A stretch of 64,000 bases of DNA from Macrobrachium rosenbergii (GCF_040412425.1 NC_089767.1:42695509-42759508); one strand, 5' to 3'; positions 1 through 14,613 are shown, numbered from the stretch's first letter. The notes: generated by a model from the sequence alone, not told the origin. Translations and numbers: made by a program.

Positions 1-140
1 TTGCCGAAACTGAACGATGTTATGCCAAGAAGAACGAACATAAAAGAGAAATGAACGAAGTTATCGCCTCCGTTTTCTTTGGGCGAAAATAAACAACCCG
101 GTTCCTACGGTACAGGGCCCATACGAAAAGCGAACGGCGA

Positions 141-1052
141 GATGGGAATCGGAGGGAATCGAGAGGAATTACGAGAGGGGAGGGACAATACAGTAAAATG
201 GGAATCCGAAGGAATCAAGAGGAATTGTGAGAGGGAAGAACCAATAAAGCAAGATGGGAATCTGAAGGAATAAAGAGGGATGGGAATCGGTAGGAATCAA
301 GAAGAATTGTTAGAGGAAAAGGACAATAGTAAGACGGGAATTGGAAGGAATAAAGAGGACTGGGAATCGGAGGAATCAAGAGGAATTGTGAGAGGAAAGG
401 ACCAATACAGCAAGATGGGAATTGGAAGGAATAAAGAGGAATGGGAATCGGAAGGAATCAAGAAGAATTGTGAAAGGGAAGGGACAATATAGCAAGATGG
501 GAATCGGAAGGAATCAAGAGGAAATATAGCGAAATGGGAATCGGAAGGAATCTATAGGAATTGTGAGAGGAAAGGGATAACAGAGTAAGGTGGGAATCGG
601 AAGGAATCAAGAGGAATTGTGAAAGGCAAGGATCAATATAGCAAGATGGGAATCGGAAGGAATCAAGAGGAATTGTGAAAGGCAAGGATCAATATAGCAA
701 GATGGGAATCGGAAGGAATCAAGAGGAAATATAGCAAGACGGGAAGGAATCTATAGGAATTGTGAGAGGAAAGGGATAACAGAGTAAGGTCAAATCGGAA
801 GGAATCAAGAGGAAATCAATATAGCAAGATGGGAATCGGAAGGAATCAAGAGGAATTGTGAATCAAAGGAATCAAGAGGAATTGTGAGGGAAGGATCAAT
901 ATAGCAAGATGGGAATCGGAAGGAATCAAGAGGAATTGTGAGAGGGAAGGATCAATATAGCAAGATGGGAATCGGAAGGAATCAAGAGGAAATATAGCAA
1001 GACGGGAATCGGGAGGAATCAAGAGGAATTGTGAAAGGGGAGGGGCCAATAT
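141..1052. repeat. 56-bp minisatellite array
   Basis: About 16 imperfect copies of a 56-bp purine-rich unit built around GGGAATCGGAAGGAATCAAG and GAGGAATTGTGAGAGG. Neighbouring units at 648 and 704 are exactly 56 bp apart; some units are shortened by deletion of the GAATTGTG block. The open frames here, on both strands, are translations of the repeat and resemble no known protein. Purines dominate the + strand. Confidence 0.95.
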
Positions 1053-1499
1053 AGGTCGAGTTAATGACAGAGGAATGGAGCATGTATGAAGCTACTGACA
1101 GGTCGAATAAATCCGACGCGCTTTGATCCCTTCTATGAATAAAATATGATGTCAGGCTCCGTTCTCCCCTAACCATTCTCCAACTACAGGACCGTTCCCT
1201 ATCAACCAACGTGTGTCCCTCAGAAGTAAACGAAGGAGGGAGACAACGGTATACCGTTATGACAGCAGGTCAGAACGTTCGTGAAACGCGTTTACGGGAA
1301 TTAACGCAAGCGTACGTTAATTCCACATCACTTAGAGATCAATAAATCAATCTCTCTTTCTTGAACCGGAGCTAAACTCAGTCACAGCAACTTGAAACTT
1401 TAGGTCAGTTCAGGTGTAGTTTGCAATATTTGTTTTATGATGTCACAAAGGGTTTTCTATGAATGTCGAGACATGCAATATGGTATAAGGTATGTCTTC
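1053..1499. other. Low-copy sequence, no gene seen
   Basis: Mixed-composition DNA between two repeats. I see no long frame, recognisable domain or internal repeat. It includes an AT-rich stretch leading into the duplication at 1.5 kb. Confidence 0.6.
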
Positions 1500-1936
1500 T
1501 ATGCAATTTATATACTTTCAAGCATAAATAACATATATCTTCGATGCATTTTATATACTTTCAAGCATAAATATGTCTTCCATGCATTTTATATACTTTC
1601 AAGCCTCAATAGTCTTGTCGATTGCACAGTGGATAATTTTGAAAGAAATCCCACGCCTCTCATGGGTAACTAAAGTAAATGAAGAAATGGAGCACTTTAG
1701 AGAACACGACGAAATGATAAATGATAAATCGCAAATTTATTATAAATAAAGACAATAATAAATACTGACAGGTTTTATATACTTTCAAGCCTCAATAATC
1801 TTGACGACTGCACAGTGGATAATTTTGAAAGAAATCTCACGCCTCTCGGATGTGACGAAAGTAAGTGAAAGAATGGAGAAATTACGAATGATAAATCGCA
1901 AATTTATTATAAGTAAAGACAATAATAGATACTCAC
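1500..1936. repeat. Nested tandem duplication
   Basis: Two levels of repetition. A unit of about 38 bp (TATACTTTCAAGCATAAATA) is repeated three times from 1507 to 1606. The last one begins a unit of about 175 bp that is repeated at 1771-1936; both copies share GCACAGTGGATAATTTTGAA and AAATCGCAAATTTATTATAA. The second copy has several substitutions and a deletion of about 15 bp. Confidence 0.85.
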
Positions 1937-2053
1937 GGATAAACACGTCCGTCCAGACAAAATAACTCCGTCACAAGACGAACTGGCAACCTTGTGCGTG
2001 CGTGCATATGTACACGCGGCGGTTTGGTCTTCCACCCCCATCTCTGAGCGCAC

Positions 2054-2056
<3 letters not shown>

Positions 2057-2095
<39 letters not shown>

Positions 2096-2120
2096 GTGAG
2101 CGAGAGAGAGAGAGAGAGAA
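2057..2120. repeat. (GA)n microsatellite
   Basis: An interrupted GA array. Downstream to about 2220 the sequence is GC-richer (GCTCGCTGGCACTGGATATATACAC region) and non-repetitive. It could be a promoter or 5' UTR, but there is no coding exon nearby that supports this. Confidence 0.85.
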
Positions 2121-3304
2121 AGAGCAGCTCGCTGGCACTGGATATATACACAGGCCGAGCTTCCAGCACGCTCATTGCCCTGACGTGGACGCTTACAGCT
2201 AGTTGTCGCTGATATAACCTAGCTTCTCTAGTAGTGCTGCTCGTAGTAGACTGTACACACATAAAAAAAAAATTTTACTTCTGTGCGTGTTTTTTATCAT
2301 TTACAAATTCTTTTTTTAGTGAAGTGAATGATCTCTCTCACGAATGGATGGATGGTGCTTTTTTTTTTTTTCCAAATTGTCTTGTGAATTCTAGCCAGCC
2401 AACCCCTCACCCCCACCCCCTTCCTCCTCCTCCTCCTCCCCTCGCTGATTTGAAACTTCTCGTTTCCTCGCTTGAGTTCTGGCGAGAGTTTTGTGGTTGA
2501 TCCAAGCTGCTACGTTTTCCCTTAACCGAGAACTAGAAAGAGTTGTTTTTCCCCCCCAATTCCATGTGGCCACAGCAGAAGTCTGACCTCTTCCTCCCTA
2601 TCTTAGTATCTTAGTGCTTCGTTACTTAGAGGTTTCGTAACTTTTTTTGCGTTCTTTTCAGCTGACGTCCCTTTCTCCCTTTTTTTTGTTGATTTTTAGT
2701 TTTATTCTTTGTTCATTTTCCCCCCCTGCCCGCTTTCAGTCCGATCTCACTCTCTCCGTGTCAAAAGGAAGAAATAAAAACAATAAAAAAAAAAGTTTTC
2801 TTCATAAGAATCAACTAACCCCTTTCATTCAGATTTCTCGATTCGATAATTCCCCATAAGAAATGATCCACGGCCTGTAAAAAAAATTCCTCCTGGTCCC
2901 TCCTCTTCCCCCCCGCCAAAACACCCCCTTTTTGGTCGAAACCAACCAACCAATCAACCCCCCCAAAACACCCCTTTTTCGGAGGGAAGCGAAAATAAAC
3001 GAGAAATATAAAATATAAAAAAAAAGAATTGAAAATCTACTCGTATCTTTCGGAGGAGTAAAGGAGGCTTTGGATAAAGGGCCACACGGCCTTTAAGAGG
3101 TGAAACTTTAACAAAATATAAAAACAAAACTTTGTTCGAATTGTCCGTCGAACAACTGTCGCCGCAATAACTGAGAATACACTGAAACTCTTTCTGCGAT
3201 GACAAAGTATTTAGACGAAGGTAAGATTCTTTGTGCCAGTGTTTTTATAGATGCATGAATTTTCACCATTTTCCATTTTCTTTTATTTTTCATTTTTTAT
3301 ATCA

Positions 3305-3310
<6 letters not shown>
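2121..3310. other. Low-copy sequence with C-rich and T-rich runs
   Basis: No supported gene. There are several homopolymer C runs (2399-2440, 2910-2975) and T or A runs. The short frames are not recognisable and have no clear splice context. Confidence 0.5.

Positions 3311-3371
<61 letters not shown>
3311..3371. repeat. (TA)n microsatellite
   Basis: Near-perfect TA array of about 60 bp with a short TA extension after an interruption. It generates the apparent Tyr-Ile dipeptide frames. Confidence 0.95.
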
Positions 3372-3373
<2 letters not shown>

Positions 3374-3431
3374 CTATATATATATGTCACTTTTAAAGGA
3401 ATCATTTCCCAGTTCCCACTTCTAAAGTGTG

Positions 3432-5036
<1,605 letters not shown>

Positions 5037-5270
5037 CTTCAACCTTTTTATATAATATATGAATCTTCAACCTTTTCAACTAATTTTCTAACATCTTTGG
5101 AAATTAGCTTTGATGCTAGATTGGAAATCTAACAAAAATCGCCACTGCGATTTTGATTCTTCCAACAAATAAAACCACACTTGGAGACAATTCATATCCT
5201 ACAATCTGTAACACCTATCAACAATACTACTCAAGAAAAACAATAAACAATGAAGATTACCTACAAGAGC

Positions 5271-5317
<47 letters not shown>
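5271..5317. repeat. (AAT)n microsatellite
   Basis: Perfect AAT trinucleotide array of about 15 units in low-copy DNA. Confidence 0.95.
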
Positions 5318-5319
<2 letters not shown>

Positions 5320-5719
5320 GCATTGTCGGTTCTTCGCCACTGACCATTACAAATTTCTACGTCTAGAAGACGTATCATTTCCCGAACAAAGAGCAACCGT
5401 CATTCTAAGTCATTATTATCTCGATCACCGAACCAATACCGATCTTGTGATGTATCTTTCAAAAGACAATACTTAATACCAACAATATTATTATAGACAA
5501 TGCTTAAAACCCATCATAATTCCGATAGCTACCCAGGGTGTTAGGTAACTATGGGGTGAAAATGATTTTGGAAGTGTCTTGATAATTACAGCTCTTGTGT
5601 TTACAGAATTTTCTTTTGACAAAACACCGTGGACATACACAGAGTTATATACACAACATCAAGACCTTTCATACACACATATACAAGCGTAACTACAACA
5701 TTGTTTTGAATGCCATTTC

Positions 5720-6310
5720 TCACAGAGTAATGAATTTGTTATGAGAACAATTTCACATTTTCACTTCAAAATTCAATGAATTATCCATACAAGCGTTACC
5801 ACAATCTCATTCTCTCAATGTAATATATCTTGTTTAAGAGAAAAATTCGCATTTTCACTTCAAAGCACAAAGGATTATCCGTTTACAAGCATACAAACAT
5901 TACCACATCCTCATTCTCTCGATGTTATAAATTTTGTTTAGGAAAAAAATTTCCAATTTACACCTCAAAGATCAATGAACGAAACAATAGGCTTAAAAGT
6001 TTAAAAGTTTAATAAGTGAATTACGTTTAGGAGAACAATTTCACGTCTACACCTCAAAGTTCAATGAACGAAAATATTCGTTTAATGCCTAAAAGTCTAA
6101 TGAGTAAATTAGCAGAACAATTTCACATCTACACCTGAAAGTTCAATGAACGAAAACATAAAAAGTTCAATAAGTGAATTAAGTTCAGATCATTTTCACA
6201 TTCACACCTAAAAGTTCAACGAACGGAAACATGAAAGTTTGGAAGGAAAATTCAGTTTAGGATTAGGGGAACAATTTCACATCCACACCTCAAAGTTCAA
6301 TAGTTGAAAG
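5720..6310. repeat. Degenerate 75-95 bp tandem repeats
   Basis: Seven or so diverged units share CACCTCAAAGTTCAATGAACG or TTTTCACTTCAAA followed by AGGAGAACAATTTCACAT. Starts near 5758, 5853, 5957, 6050, 6131, 6206 and 6288 give periods of 75-105 bp. The units have diverged through indels, so the array appears old. Confidence 0.8.
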
Positions 6311-6602
6311 CCAAAAATTTTAACAAGAACAAAATGATAGATTCGGCATTCCCTCAATCCCGGACAATCGCACACTGCGGTCTAATTACCACAATAAGCT
6401 ACGTAACAGACAGAATGTTAATGAATGGCCTGTCTCTACATCGTTTCATGAAGCAACTCCTGAATAAGCAGAGGTATTCATCCGATGCTGTTATTCAGTG
6501 GGATGAAGGTTATACATTTTATATTTATACTTGAGAAATCGTGTATAATAATCACTACGATCCATCAGTTTTAACGATACTGAGAAATATACCACATGAA
6601 AT

Positions 6603-6621
6603 TCTCTCTCTCTCTCTCTCT

Positions 6622-6661
<40 letters not shown>

Positions 6662-6720
6662 AATTTGGTGAAAACAGGATAGTTAACCAATGTAGAAAAA
6701 AATGTAAATTGACAAAAGGA

Positions 6721-6779
<59 letters not shown>

Positions 6780-6866
6780 TGATTCAGTAAGTTTAACACG
6801 GTTGATAAATTTGGTGCAAACAGGATAGTCAACCCATGTAGAAAAAAATTTGAATTGACGAAAGGA

Positions 6867-6930
<64 letters not shown>

Positions 6931-7020
6931 CATGACTCAGTAAGTTTAAGGCGTTTGATAAATTTGGTGCAAACAGGACACTCAATCCCTGCAGAAAAAA
7001 AATGTGAATTGACAAAAGGA

Positions 7021-7092
<72 letters not shown>
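6603..7092. repeat. Higher-order (CT)n plus spacer array
   Basis: Four (CT)n arrays (6603-6657, 6724-6774, 6871-6926, 7026-7092) are separated by related 66-97 bp spacers containing GATAAATTTGGTG, AAACAGGA and TTGACAAAAGGACAT. The duplicated unit is array plus spacer. The Ser-Leu and Arg-Glu frames here are translations of the arrays. Confidence 0.93.
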
Positions 7093-7095
<3 letters not shown>

Positions 7096-7387
7096 CCACT
7101 ACAAAGGCTCAGAATCTAAAATAACGACTTCCCTCCCAAAACAACACCAAGGCCACAGAACGTTAATAATTCCACTCCAATTTGTCTGTAGATCAACCTT
7201 TTAACAAATTCTGGTCCTCAATGATCGACATTTTCGTGGTGAAAGTTTGTCAGACTTCAAAAGTCTATTCCAACGTTTTCTTTATTAAATCTGTCTTTTT
7301 GATAAGAGAAAAATCTATTCTGCCTGATCTACACTTTAAGTTGGTTTTGACACACAAAAGCAATCACTACCTCCGAAGAAATAAAGA

Positions 7388-7775
7388 AACAAGTATAAAA
7401 ACCGAGTTTTCTGTAAATCGTATAATCAAGGCCACCGAAAGTCGACCTGTCTTTCGGTGGCCTCGGTATATAACGCTGCAGGAGCCGCGGCCCATCAAAC
7501 TTTAACCACGGCCAGGTAGTGGCCTGGCCTATGTAGTTACCAGAAGCACGTTTAAGGCTAACTTTAACTTTAAATAGAATAAAAACTACCGAGGCTAGAG
7601 GGCTGCAATTTGGTATGTTTGATGATTGGAGGGTGGACGATCAACATACCAATTTGCAGCCCTCTAGCCTCAGTAGTTTTTAAGATCTGACGAAGGGCAG
7701 AAAAAGTGCGGAGAGAAAAAAGTGCGGACAGACAGACAAAGCCGGCACAATAGTTTTCTTTCACAGAGAAACTCA
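7388..7775 (+). repeat. Family H copy 1, hairpin 1 missing
   Basis: Reads from the AACAAGTA head directly into CGAGTTTTCTGTA, so the GC-rich 5' hairpin is absent while its flanks remain. Hairpin 2 is perfect (GGCCACCGAAAG with CTTTCGGTGGCC). The central near-palindrome at about 7588-7681 and the 3' iterons and terminal hairpin are present. Non-coding. Confidence 0.9.
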
Positions 7776-8099
7776 AATGACTGATAGAAACTCATAACAA
7801 ATGAATGACAGCAAAAATAGTGGTGAAATTCGGAAAAAAAATACCAACAACGGTTATTAGAATATAACCGTGACTCGCCTTTGAAGCGAAAGTTTATATA
7901 ATCATCAATAAGAATTTAAGACTTTGTTCTGCCAAGGATTATATATACATATAAATAATAACAGTAGCTGGTGTACGCCAGCGGTAAAGTAATGTATATA
8001 CCAGTAAACTACGGGAATATCATGATTCACTTTTGATGTCGTAAGTTTATGAACGATGAGAATTAGAACTGTTTTCTGATACATAAACAGCGAGCGTGT

Positions 8100-8201
8100 G
8101 TGTGTGTGTGTATTTATATATATATATATATATAAATATATATATATTATATATATATAAAATATAAAATATACATACAAATATATTTTTACATAAATTA
8201 T

Positions 8202-8292
<91 letters not shown>

Positions 8293-8310
8293 ATATATAT
8301 ATTTATACTA
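8100..8310. repeat. Compound (TG)n-(TA)n microsatellite
   Basis: A short TG array runs into interrupted TA, then a clean TA block of about 70 bp. It explains the Tyr-Ile frames on the - strand. Confidence 0.93.
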
Positions 8311-8711
8311 CGCTCCACCTCCGTCGACTAGCTACCGATTACACAATCCACTGATTCCTTCAACAGACGTAAAATGGATTTGCAGGACGCAGGCCTCAAC
8401 TCGATTATCCCCACACATAAAAAAAAATTGAAAAAAAATTTAAAAAAAATCTGAAACACAAAAAGAAAAAAAAAAAAATAATTCATGATTCATCTCTAAA
8501 GCCAATCAACCCTTCCTGCAAGACTGGCCAATCGAGAGCTTTATTAAACTTCCACAAACAATACCAATTCTCCAATTATCGAAATAGGTTAACTCGTAAA
8601 AGATAAAAAAAAAAAACACAGGTATTCGCTCAATACACGTGAGAAAAAAATAATCACGATTCGCCTCTAACGTCATTGCTTCGTTTTTTTTTTTCGTAAA
8701 CAATGTCTGTT
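8311..8711. other. Low-copy A-rich sequence
   Basis: Several A runs of 7-13 bases. No gene or dispersed repeat recognised. Confidence 0.5.
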
Positions 8712-9122
8712 TTTAGTGTTATGTCAAAGAAAACTATTGTGCCGACTTGATTCTGTCCGCACTTTTTCTGTCCGCACTTTTTCTGTCCGCTCTCAGATCT
8801 TAAAAACTCCTGAGGCTAGAGGGCTGCAAATTGGTTTGTTGATCATCCACCCTTCAGTCATCAAACATACCAAATTGCAGCCCTCTAGCCTCAGCAGTTT
8901 TTATTTTATTGAAGGTTAAAGTTAACCATAATCGTGCATCTGGCAACGATATAGAAAAGACCACCATCGGGCCGTGGTTAAAGTTTGATGGGCCGCGGCT
9001 CACACAGCATTATACCGTGACCACCGAAAGATAGATCTATTTTCGGTGGCGTTGATTATACGCTTTAGTGGCTGTGCAGAAAACTCGACTGTGCCGAAGA
9101 AACTTCCGCGCATTTTTTACTT
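8712..9122 (-). repeat. Family H copy 2, full length
   Basis: Antisense copy. The degraded 3' hairpin comes first, followed by three TCTGTCCGC iterons, the central near-palindrome (8800-8900), hairpin 2 (9021-9052) and a mutated hairpin 1 at about 9091-9112. With copy 1 it forms a tail-to-tail pair. Confidence 0.92.
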
Positions 9123-9329
9123 ATTTTTATCGCTCTCATGGGTAGGGACAAACCTCCAAATATTAAGTGATAATGCAGATTCGAAATATATAAAAATAAT
9201 ATGTTTCGTCGTATATAGCATCATCCAATTACCTCGAGAGCTATAGTGCATGTGAAGTTTATCTTTGTCTTTTTATTATAGATGTGACTGAATTGCACTG
9301 CTTGTTAAAAAAAGTGCCAGGGTGTGCGC

Positions 9330-9602
<273 letters not shown>

Positions 9603-9605
9603 CAT

Positions 9606-9664
9606 ATTCAGTCTTTAGATTCCAGCTATATACAACTCATTTCAAGACAATTTTGAATTTCCCG

Positions 9665-9733
<69 letters not shown>

Positions 9734-9783
9734 ATCTTTAGATTCCAGCTACAACTCATTCCAAAACAATCTTGATTTTTTCC

Positions 9784-9846
<63 letters not shown>

Positions 9847-9847
9847 A
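9606..9847. repeat. Higher-order (GA)n plus spacer array
   Basis: GA arrays at 9671-9731 and 9787-9836 each follow a related spacer (TCTTTAGATTCCAGCTA then ACAACTCATT then CTTGATTTTTTCC-like). The unit is about 110 bp. The second array ends in a run of ten G. Confidence 0.9.
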
Positions 9848-10152
9848 CACTTACGTTTCCACTCGACCTCCTCTTACCAGAATAACATCAACACCTTTAC
9901 AAATGAAAACGTCTAAAAGGGCAGCAGCGTTTAGCGCGCTTTTCCCGAGCCCTAGCAATGACCTACGAAGCATCCACGTTCATGAATGGTACCGGCTACC
10001 GCAAGAAAGCTGCTCTACAAGTTCGTGTGAAGACGTCTTCCATGAGAGAATGTCTCCTTAGCAAAACGTGCACTACAGAAATACTAGATCATTTCAACAG
10101 CTTGGAACCATTTTTTTTTATTTTCTATTCATTATCCATGTTTTGATTCCAT

Positions 10153-10330
<178 letters not shown>

Positions 10331-10935
10331 GTATAAAACACATACACAACGCCTGCGTTTACAATGTGCACCTTATTCCCGTTTTTTAAAATTAATCTGC
10401 AGTGTCATCGATTTTTCTCAAAACAAGCGTTTCAAAACATATAATGTAAGACTTAGGTAGCTTATATTACTTCCCCCCCCGCCCCACCCCCCACCCCCAA
10501 AAAAAGAGGTCTCTTTCTACTCAAAGTATTAATACTTCATAAGTGAACGCCGCGCAGAATAATGAAGGAATCTAAAAAGTTCTGAATTTGTGGTAGAGTC
10601 CCGCTAAGTTACATCAAAGAATCTATTAAGCGCCCCGGCCACTCAATTTGTTAAGACGCATGTTTCATTCAAAGCACTATATATATATAAGGTTTCAAAT
10701 GATTTAATAAGTATATGAAAAGGTTAGTTAGTTTATACCAGAATTACCGCGCAAAGTATCGCAATTTTCCATAAAAAAGTTTCTCAGATAGGAAAGGGTA
10801 AAAAAAAAAATAATAATCAGATAATAATCTCGTGATTTACGAAAAAAAAAAAATCGAAGTCATCTGCGCAGACGAGACCTGACATGACAGGATCGAAAAT
10901 GAAGAGCATAACCAGATATAACCAACAATCACAGG

Positions 10936-10940
<5 letters not shown>
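10331..10940. other. Low-copy sequence with a C-tract cluster
   Basis: No gene seen. Contains four adjacent C runs at 10473-10498 (see findings) and several A runs. Confidence 0.5.

Positions 10941-10976
<36 letters not shown>
10941..10976. repeat. (GA)n microsatellite
   Basis: Perfect GA array of about 18 units in low-copy DNA. Confidence 0.93.
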
Positions 10977-10977
<1 letters not shown>

Positions 10978-11430
10978 AAATAAAAATTCACGATGAACAC
11001 TCTGCCTCCCTCCTGCTCTTAATAAGTCAGGCAAGGAGTTTATCACGTAATACGCCACGCCGAGGTTCATTTAAAGAAGCTATTGAGAGCTAAACATTGA
11101 TTTTCCCTGATACTTCGCAAGCTGGTGAGCTTTAGACACGCACTATGAAGTCTCTCTGGCCTTCAAAGGAGAACTAGGATTCGCATTTCATCCTGGTCAA
11201 ACCCGGATAATGAATGCGGAGCGCATGACAAAGGTCAAGAATATATGAGTGCGTATAAAGCGTCTGCAATGAACGAGAAAATATACAAACCGGAGTATAC
11301 TCGTATATCTTTCAGCGTCTATCTCTTCCTGTAATAACGAGTGGCTGAGGAGAATAATATAGCATCACAGACGCTTTCACATTTCATGCTTTCATTACTG
11401 AATAGTGGACGAACCACTTGCGAAGACAGC
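10977..11430. other. Low-copy sequence, no gene seen
   Basis: Balanced composition with no long frame, tandem structure or recognised family. Confidence 0.5.
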
Positions 11431-11805
11431 TTCATTCATCTGTAAGCATTTTGACCAGGTACATACATGTCTCATACACCTGTATTTTCAAAGCATTCTT
11501 ACCTGCTGCATATATATCTCATACACATACATTTTCTATGCAATTTTACCTGCTAAATACACCTCTATTTTCTAAGCATTTTTACCTGATATATACACAC
11601 CTAAGAATTGTTACCTGCTCCTTACAATACTAATTTTCAAAGCATTTTTACCTGCTTCATACACCTCTCCTACACCTCTATTTTCTAAGCAAATTTGCCT
11701 GCTACATACACCTCTCATACACGTCTATTTTCTGAGCACTTTTACCTTCTAAACACACCTCTGTTTTCTAAGCATTTCTACCTGCTTCTTACACCTCTAT
11801 TCAGA
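11431..11805. repeat. Degenerate 35-50 bp tandem repeats
   Basis: About eight units share TATTTTCTAAGCATTTTTACCTGCT followed by a CATACACCTC-like segment, with variable spacing. The shared words (AAGCATTTTTACCTG, CATACACCTCT) recur through the block, and there is no coding signal. Confidence 0.8.
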
Positions 11806-12495
11806 AAACAATCTCCGCGTTTTCTGGATATCAAAGACCTTCCTTTACAATAACTCCGTTACAACACTTATCCATCTCTTACCAAGTCTTCATCTCCTCA
11901 TAATTTCATTACCCCTGAATTATCGACTCTTTTTCACTCTTTCCAATCCTCCACCACTCTTTCCACATGGGTAATCATGACTGATCTTTTTATTTCTTCG
12001 GCGTATCTCCGATTCCTCACCCTTTCAATAATCTATCCCCTTAAGACGTATTTACCAATTCCGGGCTTTTTCCTGAGTCCCATTTATCATTCATGTTTCA
12101 ATTCCATATTATATATACATATATATATATATGTATGTATATAAAATACATACACAATGCATACATTTACAACGTACACCTACGAACACATACGTATGCT
12201 TGCATGCATGGAAAACTTGTATACAAATTCATTTACATGTTCATGTGACATGCGCACGCACAGGCACACGGCCATTTACAATTACCTGAGCACGAATCAA
12301 TTAAATAATCACCTGCTAACGACCGCAAGTTTCTTGAACTGGTGTCGTCGACCGAATTAATATCAAGGATACGCATATTTTTTTTTTATATTTTTTTAAT
12401 AATTAGTTAATCATCGAGTTCTCATAAAAGGGTAATTGGCACAATTTCTAAGTTGGGTCATGTTCTCGTTTCTGATAGTAGTTTCTGCTTCTACT

Positions 12496-12498
<3 letters not shown>
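11806..12498. other. Low-copy sequence, no gene seen
   Basis: Pyrimidine-rich at the start, then TA-interrupted. No gene or dispersed repeat recognised. Confidence 0.45.
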
Positions 12499-12569
<71 letters not shown>

Positions 12570-12736
12570 CTAACATATCATCAGTGGTGAAGACATGATT
12601 TTATCAAAAACAATGATAAGTTTTACGATATACCAGTTAGAGAGAGAGAGAGAGAGAGAGATAAACTATCATACCATCAATGGTGAAATCATATGATTTT
12701 ATCAAAGCCAATGACAAGTTTTACGGATATGCCAGT

Positions 12737-12776
<40 letters not shown>

Positions 12777-12855
12777 AGAGAAACTATCATATCATGAAAG
12801 ATGAAGTCATATGATTTTATCAATACCAAATTTTTAGTTTTACGGATATACCAGT

Positions 12856-12924
<69 letters not shown>
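12499..12924. repeat. Higher-order (GA)n plus spacer array
   Basis: Four GA arrays (12499-12563, 12640-12661, 12737-12782, 12858-12924) alternate with related spacers of about 75 bp that contain TATCATATCAT, GATTTTATCAA and ACGGATATACCAGTTAGA. The unit is array plus spacer. Confidence 0.93.
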
Positions 12925-12925
<1 letters not shown>

Positions 12926-13062
12926 ACCCAAAGTTTTCCACCGAGCAACTGCGACGGAAAAATACTTGACACCGAATTCTAAAAGTACCTATAAAATATA
13001 ATGGTGTTGCAACTTTCATTATAAATGAAGGTGCCAAGTCTCGGGGGAAGCCTTCATTATTC

Positions 13063-13066
<4 letters not shown>

Positions 13067-13134
<68 letters not shown>
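13067..13134. repeat. (GA)n microsatellite
   Basis: Perfect GA array of about 34 units. Confidence 0.95.
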
Positions 13135-13136
<2 letters not shown>

Positions 13137-13240
13137 CAAGAACCTGTTTTCCTTTCCTACTAATATATTTTTTAAGCCTTCCAAACAAAGTCTATTTCAA
13201 TGTGACCAGCAAGACTCCGGTAGGCTAACGCCTTCATATA

Positions 13241-13597
13241 AACGAGTAAAAATGTGCCGAAGTATCTTCGGCGCAATCGAGTTTTCTGTACAGCGTATAA
13301 TGCTGTTTGAAACTCTCAGCCGCAGCCCATGAAACTCTCGGCTGCGGCCTGGTGTTTTTGGCACCTGTAGAGGTGCCAGACGCACGATCATTTCTAAATT
13401 TAACCTTAAATAAAATAAAAACTACTGAGGCTAGAGGGCTGCAATTTGGTATGTTTGATAATCGGAGGGTGGATGATCAATACACCGATTTGCAGCCGTC
13501 TAGCCTTAGTAGTTTTCAATATCTGAGGGCGGACAGAAAAAGTGCGGACGGACAGACAAATAGCCTTCTCAACAGTTTTCTTTTGCGGAAAATTAAA
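13241..13597 (+). repeat. Family H copy 3, hairpin 2 deleted
   Basis: Hairpin 1 is present at 13256-13276. Hairpin 2 is absent, leaving a single GTATAAT where other copies have two flanking it. It has an extra perfect hairpin, GGCACCT/AGGTGCC, at 13360-13377. The central near-palindrome and 3' terminus are intact. It carries the subfamily marker CAGACGCACGATCAT. Confidence 0.92.
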
Positions 13598-13870
13598 AGG
13601 GCGTCTGTCGCTTTACTAAGCAAAATATGGGCCTCCTGAACCGACTGATATCACATATTCAATTTTCCTTCCAGCAATGTCTAGAGCGGCGACTTTCTAA
13701 CACAAAATCAAGTACGTATCACGTTCCTCCAAAATCATTTACCGACAGTTATTTTCACGTCACGGGAAATAACTACTGTATATACTTGAGCAGCGGTGTT
13801 ATGTAGTGTAATTTGTAGACTTCAGATTACTTCGTGATGTTTATCTCAAGAAATCAGGAAAAAATGTATT

Positions 13871-14270
13871 TTTAGTTTTCTGTAAAAGCAAACTATTGTG
13901 CCGGCTTTGTCTGTCCGTCCGCACTTTTTCTGTCCGCCCTCAGATCTTAAAAACTACTGAGGCTAGAGGGCTGCAAATTGGTATGTTGATCATCCACCCT
14001 CCAATCATCATGCACACCAAATTGCAGCCCTCCAGCCTCAGTAGTTTTTATTTTATTTAAAGTAAAACTTAGCCATCACCGTGCTTCTGGCAATGTTATA
14101 GGATATGCCACCACCGGGCCGTGGTTAACGTTTCACGGGCCGTGGCTCATACAGTATTATACCGAGACCACCGAAAGATAGCTCTATTTTCGGTGGCCTT
14201 GATTGTACGCTGTAGCGGCTGTACAGAAATCGATTGCGCCGAAGAAACTTGGCGAATTTTTTACTTGATT
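13871..14270 (-). repeat. Family H copy 4, full length
   Basis: Antisense full-length copy with all hairpins. Hairpin 1 is shortened on its outer arm (CTTGGCG). It lies tail-to-tail with copy 3, with a 273-bp gap. Confidence 0.93.
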
Positions 14271-14539
14271 TTTTGAGATTCGTAACCTACGCAAACTGAT
14301 ATATTGTACTTAGTAGCACTGGATGGAAATATCGCTATAGGTACACAGTAAATACTTACAGAAGTCTATAAGTTGTTTGAATAAGTCACCAAACACGCGG
14401 TGATAAAATTTAAACGATGAATAAGAATACACAACTAAAAGAACTAAAGAATGAAGATAGAATAAAATCCCGAAAAAGAAAAAAAAAAGAAAGGAATAGA
14501 GACAGAGACTGCTTTGGTAAATAACATGAGGTCAAAGTT

Positions 14540-14542
<3 letters not shown>
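14271..14542. other. Low-copy sequence
   Basis: AT-rich, with no feature recognised. Confidence 0.45.

Positions 14543-14613
<71 letters not shown>
14543..14613. repeat. (GA)n microsatellite
   Basis: Perfect GA array of about 35 units. Confidence 0.95.

Noticed and set aside
2000..2230. Promoter with GA array and TATA-like word
   Set aside because: GATATATACAC and the GC-richer context are suggestive, but TA-rich words are everywhere here and no transcript evidence or coding exon follows.
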